A stretch of DNA of 20,273 nt from JAVVPL01 sp036655775 (GTDB taxonomy: Bacteria > Bacteroidota > Bacteroidia > Bacteroidales > P3): assembly GCA_036655775.1 (NCBI GenBank), contig JAVVPL010000028.1, positions 1 through 20,273 on the forward strand, written 5' to 3'. The notes beneath the pieces were generated by a model. It did not search any database. It was not told the DNA's origin and was given only the letters and a program-made list of their open reading frames with translations. Shown one piece after another: positions 17,010-20,273 of this stretch. Numbering within the stretch: the stretch's first letter is position 1; the number at the start of each line of letters is the position of its first letter. Position numbers and translations under genes: made by a program.

Positions 17010-18173
17010 TTATTTAAGTGAGGAACGGTACTCTGAGGGTGTAATTCCCTCTACTTGTTTAAAAAATCTATAAAAAACTGTTTTAGATTTAAAGCCAGAA
17101 TCTAAAGCAATGGCAAGAATAGAGTAATGAGCATACTTTGGATTTTGCATCCTTTGCTTTACATCCTTCACTCGTAATTCATTGATATAGTCATAAAAAC
17201 TCGTATTTAAATGATGATTTAATGCGTAGGAAAGTTGATTTCGACTAATCGATAATTCTTCAGCTAGGTCTTGCAAACAAATATCTTGATCCCTAAAACA
17301 TTGTTTTTTCTCCATTAATTCTTGCAACTCTTTAATAATTTGCTCGTAAACAGGCGTTTGCTCTTCGGTAACAATTTTTAGTTCTTCTTTTTGGCTTGCT
17401 ATCACAAATACATTGTCAACGGAATATTCCATTTTTTTTCCTGTTAAAGAAATAGGGTGTAAAACCAATTGAAAACTAATATAATATAAACAAAACGCCA
17501 TACACAAATGATAGGCAATAAAAAGGAGATAGGGATCAAAGGGGGTACTCTTTACTACGGCCGAAAGGGTGCCTATAATCATTACGGGAAGACTTAAGTT
17601 GTTAATTACATGTACCCAACTTAATTTCATCTCTTCTATATCGGAATATTCATTTTTGAGTTTCTGCTCCTGTTTAGTTAAAATTTTACGGATCCAAATA
17701 AAATAAAAAAGACCTTGTATGGCGGCAATATAGGAGGTGGCTAGGCTTCTAAAGTGATAGAGGGCGTGTTTGCGCATCAATTCGGTATCGGCTCCCGAAT
17801 CAAGGTATATATAAATAGAAAACAAAATAGTAACGAGAACGGGTATAAAATGAATAAAATCGCCTTTTGTAAATGCTTTTTGTTCATAAAAAAGATGTTT
17901 CACATAAAGATATAGAGGCGGAAACAGTGAAATAGGAACTAAAGGCCCAATAAATGCCATGAGAGGACGAGAAAAAACAGGTGCCCCTTGAATAAATGCA
18001 AAGAAAAAGAAACAAGAAGTTCCCCAAATGCCACACCAAAGTGCAAGCATGGAATTTGAATATTGTTTTTTTCGATTATATAACAATAAAATAACACTCG
18101 TCATTGCTTGACCCGAAGCCAGGAGCATGATAATTGCAAAAAAAGGATTTATCAAGTCGAACAACGTATTCAT
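17010..18173 (-). CDS. Membrane-anchored AraC-family transcriptional regulator
   Basis: This 387-residue protein has an N-terminal membrane part with about six or seven hydrophobic segments between residues 8 and 240, for example FFAIIMLLASGQAMTSVILLL, FIPVLVTILFSIYIYL and LLFIAYHLCMAFCLYYISF. A linker follows, then a C-terminal AraC-type DNA-binding domain at about 290-387. Both helix-turn-helix units are visible: ICLQDLAEELSISRNQLSYALN, and ILAIALDSGFKSKTVFYRFFKQVEGITPSEYR, the classic AraC signature. Such 7TM-like/AraC fusions are common in Bacteroidota and are thought to sense a signal at the membrane; the ligand is unknown. Its own promoter overlaps a palindrome, which suggests autoregulation. 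The giant secreted-protein gene begins 138 bases downstream and is the obvious candidate target. No strong terminator follows the stop. Confidence 0.95.
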   Translation of the reverse strand: MNTLFDLINPFFAIIMLLASGQAMTSVILLLYNRKKQYSNSMLALWCGIWGTSCFFFFAFIQGAPVFSRPLMAFIGPLVPISLFPPLYLYVKHLFYEQKAFTKGDFIHFIPVLVTILFSIYIYLDSGADTELMRKHALYHFRSLATSYIAAIQGLFYFIWIRKILTKQEQKLKNEYSDIEEMKLSWVHVINNLSLPVMIIGTLSAVVKSTPFDPYLLFIAYHLCMAFCLYYISFQLVLHPISLTGKKMEYSVDNVFVIASQKEELKIVTEEQTPVYEQIIKELQELMEKKQCFRDQDICLQDLAEELSISRNQLSYALNHHLNTSFYDYINELRVKDVKQRMQNPKYAHYSILAIALDSGFKSKTVFYRFFKQVEGITPSEYRSSLK

Positions 18174-18225
18174 ACGTATAAAAATGGATTATTTAATTAG
18201 CTAATCAATGAAACAAGCATACTAA

Positions 18226-18257
18226 CAAAGATAAATTATTTAATTCTATTTTACAAA
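18226..18257 (-). promoter_or_regulatory. Putative promoter of the AraC-family gene
   Basis: On the minus strand, TTTG at 18257-18254 and TATCTTTG at 18233-18226 are separated by 20 bases. Both match the Bacteroidota TTTG / about 19 / TAnnTTTG consensus exactly. The -7 box is about 52 bases before the ATG at 18173. Confidence 0.7.
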
Positions 18258-18273
18258 TGAAAATTTGTAAAAT
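18248..18273. promoter_or_regulatory. 11-bp palindrome overlapping the -33 box of the AraC-family gene
   Basis: The arms ATTTTACAAAT (18248-18258) and ATTTGTAAAAT (18263-18273) are perfect reverse complements with a 4-base GAAA spacer. The -33 TTTG lies inside the downstream arm, so a bound dimer would cover the promoter. There is no T-run after it, which argues against a terminator. Autorepression is a reasonable guess. AraC proteins often bind direct rather than inverted repeats, so another regulator is possible. Confidence 0.55.
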
Positions 18274-18303
18274 TCAATTTGCAAATACTCGGCTAAATAA
18301 ATC

Positions 18304-18337
18304 AAAAAGGCCGTTATCATTGATAACAGCCTTTTTT
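18304..18337 (-). terminator. Intrinsic terminator downstream of the FISUMP gene
   Basis: The arms GGCCGTTATCA (18309-18319) and TGATAACAGCC (18321-18331) are flanked by five A and six T residues. One pair is C/A on the plus-strand RNA but a G-U wobble on the minus-strand RNA, so the stem is intact only in the direction that ends the FISUMP gene. Apart from that base it is identical to the hairpin at 7940-7962. Confidence 0.88.
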
Positions 18338-18375
18338 ACTAGGTGTGACATCTTATATATACGCTTTCTTTTTAT

Positions 18376-19566
18376 TTATTCAGTAGGAGTGTCTTTTATA
18401 CATCTTACACTTAATCCATATCGAAATTGAACATCGGAATTTCTACTTATGTAATCAAAAGCATAAAAAATTCCACGGCTCCATCCCGTGTTATAATAGG
18501 GGGTGGAAGACCAAAAATAAGCATATTCACCCATAGCTCCCGTAAATCCGTTATCGTAACGACAACCGCCTGGAACTGCACTAAAACCACTTTCATTGGT
18601 GGCTATGGCTCCGCCTTTTTTCCATAAACCAGTGCCTGCTTCTAAAGTGCCATATTCTTTCATTTTCAAGCCTGCCGCACTCAAACCACCCAAATAGTTG
18701 GTAAGTGTATCCCATTCGCTATTGCTGGGCACATGCCAACCTAAAGGACAAAGTTTTTTGCCATGGTTCACCGCATTAAAATTATACAAAACACCATAGA
18801 TAGGGGCATAGCTTTTGTCGTTTGCATAATATGCACAAGCATCTGTAGTGGAGGTTTCCCATTCGCGAGAATCGGAAACTAAGTTGATGGCACTATGATC
18901 TCTAAAAGTGGTGGTGCGCAAGTTTTCTGCCATCCAGGTTTGCGTGCCTATTTGTATTGTTTTATAGACATTGCCTTCTTGATCGACCATGCTTCCATAC
19001 GTATGTTCATCGGTATAGGTGTTGGTATCTACGCCTGTTGAATTTAACCAAGCAGGTCGACCGTTTTTTATACCTAAAACTTGTCCGTTTTTGCCTGCAT
19101 GAAGTTGCACCCATTGGGAATCTTTCCAATACAATAAATCGCCATAGCGACCTTCGGGTATATTCTCCACTCTCTTGGCATATAAAGCATAAGGAACGCT
19201 TACTAATTGTTGGATTGAACTCAAACTATATTCTCCATTGCCTTTTAAATCAATATCTACTTTGATAAAATAAGGTTTTGACCAATCTATTTTGTTAAAT
19301 TCGCCACTGAGTACTTGTCCATTTCCAATTTTAAGACTGATTACTCCTTGCGCATTGCTCGTGCTGCTATGTGCTTCGCCATATATACGCTTTCCTTCGG
19401 CACTATCTGCCAATAGACTGATACGTGTATTTATATTGGTATTGGCCAACAATTTATTTGACGCATCACGCACTACGGCTTGATAACTTATGTGGTTGGA
19501 AATTTGAGCGGAAAGGCTCATACTGATCCCTAGCAATAGTAGTACGCTAATGATGTATTTCTTCAT
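18376..19566 (-). CDS. Secreted FISUMP-domain protein (Fibrobacter succinogenes major paralogous domain)
   Basis: This 396-residue protein has a signal peptide at 1-20 (KKYIISVLLLLGISMSLSAQ). An N-terminal beta domain (about 24-130) follows, with ISYQAVVRDASNKLL and the closing VSVPYALYA found in many Bacteroidota surface proteins. A linker has GDLLYWKDSQWVQL, GKNGQVL and GRPAW (142-173), again typical. The FISUMP domain covers about 189-391: GNVYKTIQIGTQTWMAENLR, then LCPLGWHVPSNSEWDTL, ESGFSAVPGGCR, FWSST and LSVRCIKD. The domain has a C-type-lectin-like/formylglycine-enzyme-like fold in related families, so binding is more likely than catalysis; no active site is assigned. There is no T9SS sorting domain, so the final location is unclear. 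It starts 22 bases after the PKD-protein stop, which makes co-transcription likely, and a terminator follows. Confidence 0.93.
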   Translation of the reverse strand: MKKYIISVLLLLGISMSLSAQISNHISYQAVVRDASNKLLANTNINTRISLLADSAEGKRIYGEAHSSTSNAQGVISLKIGNGQVLSGEFNKIDWSKPYFIKVDIDLKGNGEYSLSSIQQLVSVPYALYAKRVENIPEGRYGDLLYWKDSQWVQLHAGKNGQVLGIKNGRPAWLNSTGVDTNTYTDEHTYGSMVDQEGNVYKTIQIGTQTWMAENLRTTTFRDHSAINLVSDSREWETSTTDACAYYANDKSYAPIYGVLYNFNAVNHGKKLCPLGWHVPSNSEWDTLTNYLGGLSAAGLKMKEYGTLEAGTGLWKKGGAIATNESGFSAVPGGCRYDNGFTGAMGEYAYFWSSTPYYNTGWSRGIFYAFDYISRNSDVQFRYGLSVRCIKDTPTE

Positions 19567-19588
19567 ATTTATATTTGTATTTTATGAT

Positions 19589-20273
19589 TTACCAAATAAT
19601 TTTATTAATCCAAGTGTTTTGTTTTTCTCCTGCTTTTTCTATTTTGACAAAATACATTCCTCTTTTTGTGTTGGAGAGATCGATACAATTTTTGGATATG
19701 CAATTTTTAATTTCTTGTCCCATCATGTTAAAAATACGTACTCTATGTGCAGGAGTAAGATTGTTGACGATGAAAATACCATCTTTGGATGGATTGGGAT
19801 AAATAGAAAGATTGGAGGGGGTATTTTCTGTGTCTTCAATATCTATAAAGCCCTCTTCAACGGTGATGTAATTAAATAGGGTTTTACTTGCTTTAAATAT
19901 TCTACCTGTTGGATCGGTATATTTTATTGAAAGTTTTACTGGATAACTCCCTGCTTGTGCATAAGTTACAAGAGGATTTTTTTCGGTGCTAACCAAAGGG
20001 TTGCCTCCGCCAAAAGTCCAAGATGTAGAATCGGCTCTGAGCGATGTATTGCTAAATTGTATGCTGCCCCCTGGTGCCACTTTGATATAATTGGACGTAA
20101 AATCGGCCGTAAAATCAATAACTTCCACCACATTCAACCAAGTATAACTTGCTTTTTTCCCTTCTTTTTCAATCACTAAAGTTGTTTTAAAAATACCTGT
20201 GTCAAGGTATTTAACACTCGGATTTAAGCTGGTAGAACTTGCAGGGGTGCCACCTTCAAAGGTCCAAGTGCGA
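19589..20273 (-). CDS. PKD-repeat secreted protein with T9SS sorting domain, 5' end outside window
   Basis: The reading frame is open to the right edge, so the start is outside the window; 227 C-terminal residues are visible. The first 45 or so are the end of a PKD domain (WTFEGG, then NPSVKYLDTG). A second PKD domain follows (WTFGGGNP, NPLVTYAQAGSYPVKLSI). A T9SS sorting domain ends the protein (LSIYPNPSKDG, IFNMMGQEI, GMYFVKIE, then INKIIW). An internal GTG at 20176 could be read as a start but lies inside the first PKD domain, so it is not the real one. PKD domains are non-catalytic; any enzymatic module would be upstream, outside the window. It is probably exported through T9SS to the surface or medium. 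The FISUMP gene follows after 22 bases and is likely in the same operon. Confidence 0.92.
   Translation of the reverse strand, partial: RTWTFEGGTPASSTSLNPSVKYLDTGIFKTTLVIEKEGKKASYTWLNVVEVIDFTADFTSNYIKVAPGGSIQFSNTSLRADSTSWTFGGGNPLVSTEKNPLVTYAQAGSYPVKLSIKYTDPTGRIFKASKTLFNYITVEEGFIDIEDTENTPSNLSIYPNPSKDGIFIVNNLTPAHRVRIFNMMGQEIKNCISKNCIDLSNTKRGMYFVKIEKAGEKQNTWINKIIW

Noticed and set aside
19589..20176. Complete 195-aa gene starting at a GTG at 20176
   Set aside because: The frame continues upstream to the window edge with PKD-type sequence (WTFEGG, NPSVKY), so the gene starts outside the window.

Overview
The window comes from a member of the Bacteroidota. Four things support this. The DNA is AT-rich. 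At least three proteins end in a type IX secretion (T9SS) C-terminal sorting domain: a YPNPS- or FPNPC-like strand, then a short beta-sandwich ending in KGIY/GLYF plus basic residues. Intergenic regions carry TAnnTTTG-type -7 elements, and the genes lack strong Shine-Dalgarno sequences. The genus cannot be told from the sequence. I found no rRNA, tRNA, CRISPR array, transposase or integrase. Both edges cut through genes.

Left part (1-7913), mostly housekeeping. On the minus strand are YitT, a YitT/DUF2179 membrane protein; pckA, ATP-dependent PEP carboxykinase; and, two bases after pckA, a very large envelope protein that runs off the left edge. That last protein has a signal peptide, a peptidase-MA-like domain that has lost its zinc ligands, a PD40/TolB-like propeller, a charged linker and a C-terminal outer-membrane barrel. 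Divergently, on the plus strand, lie a Nif3-family dinuclear-metal protein and a coiled-coil C4 zinc-ribbon protein, which look like a two-gene operon. The block ends at a strong bidirectional terminator between convergent genes.

Right part (7991-20273), a secreted/surface-protein region entirely on the minus strand. In transcription order: a PKD-repeat T9SS protein (5' end outside the window), a FISUMP-domain secreted protein 22 bp behind it, a terminator, a membrane-anchored AraC-family regulator with its own promoter and an overlapping palindrome, then two giant T9SS cargo proteins of 1459 and 1467 residues. The first giant alternates jelly-roll-like modules with six CARDB-like repeats. 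The second combines two choice-of-anchor/cleaved-adhesin modules, Fn3 and carboxypeptidase-regulatory-like domains. The 1459-residue gene has a good promoter and three TGGAC repeats just upstream of it. The 1467-residue gene has no visible promoter of its own and is probably co-transcribed. A simple model is that the AraC-type regulator controls this pair of exported adhesin-like proteins.

The most unusual points are a near-identical terminator hairpin used at two sites, with part of it reappearing inside a terminator-like hairpin in the signal-peptide codons of the gene after pckA; the metallopeptidase-like domain with all expected zinc ligands replaced; the operator-like sites around the AraC gene and its neighbour; and a 19-bp tandem duplication plus long hairpin between the two giant genes.
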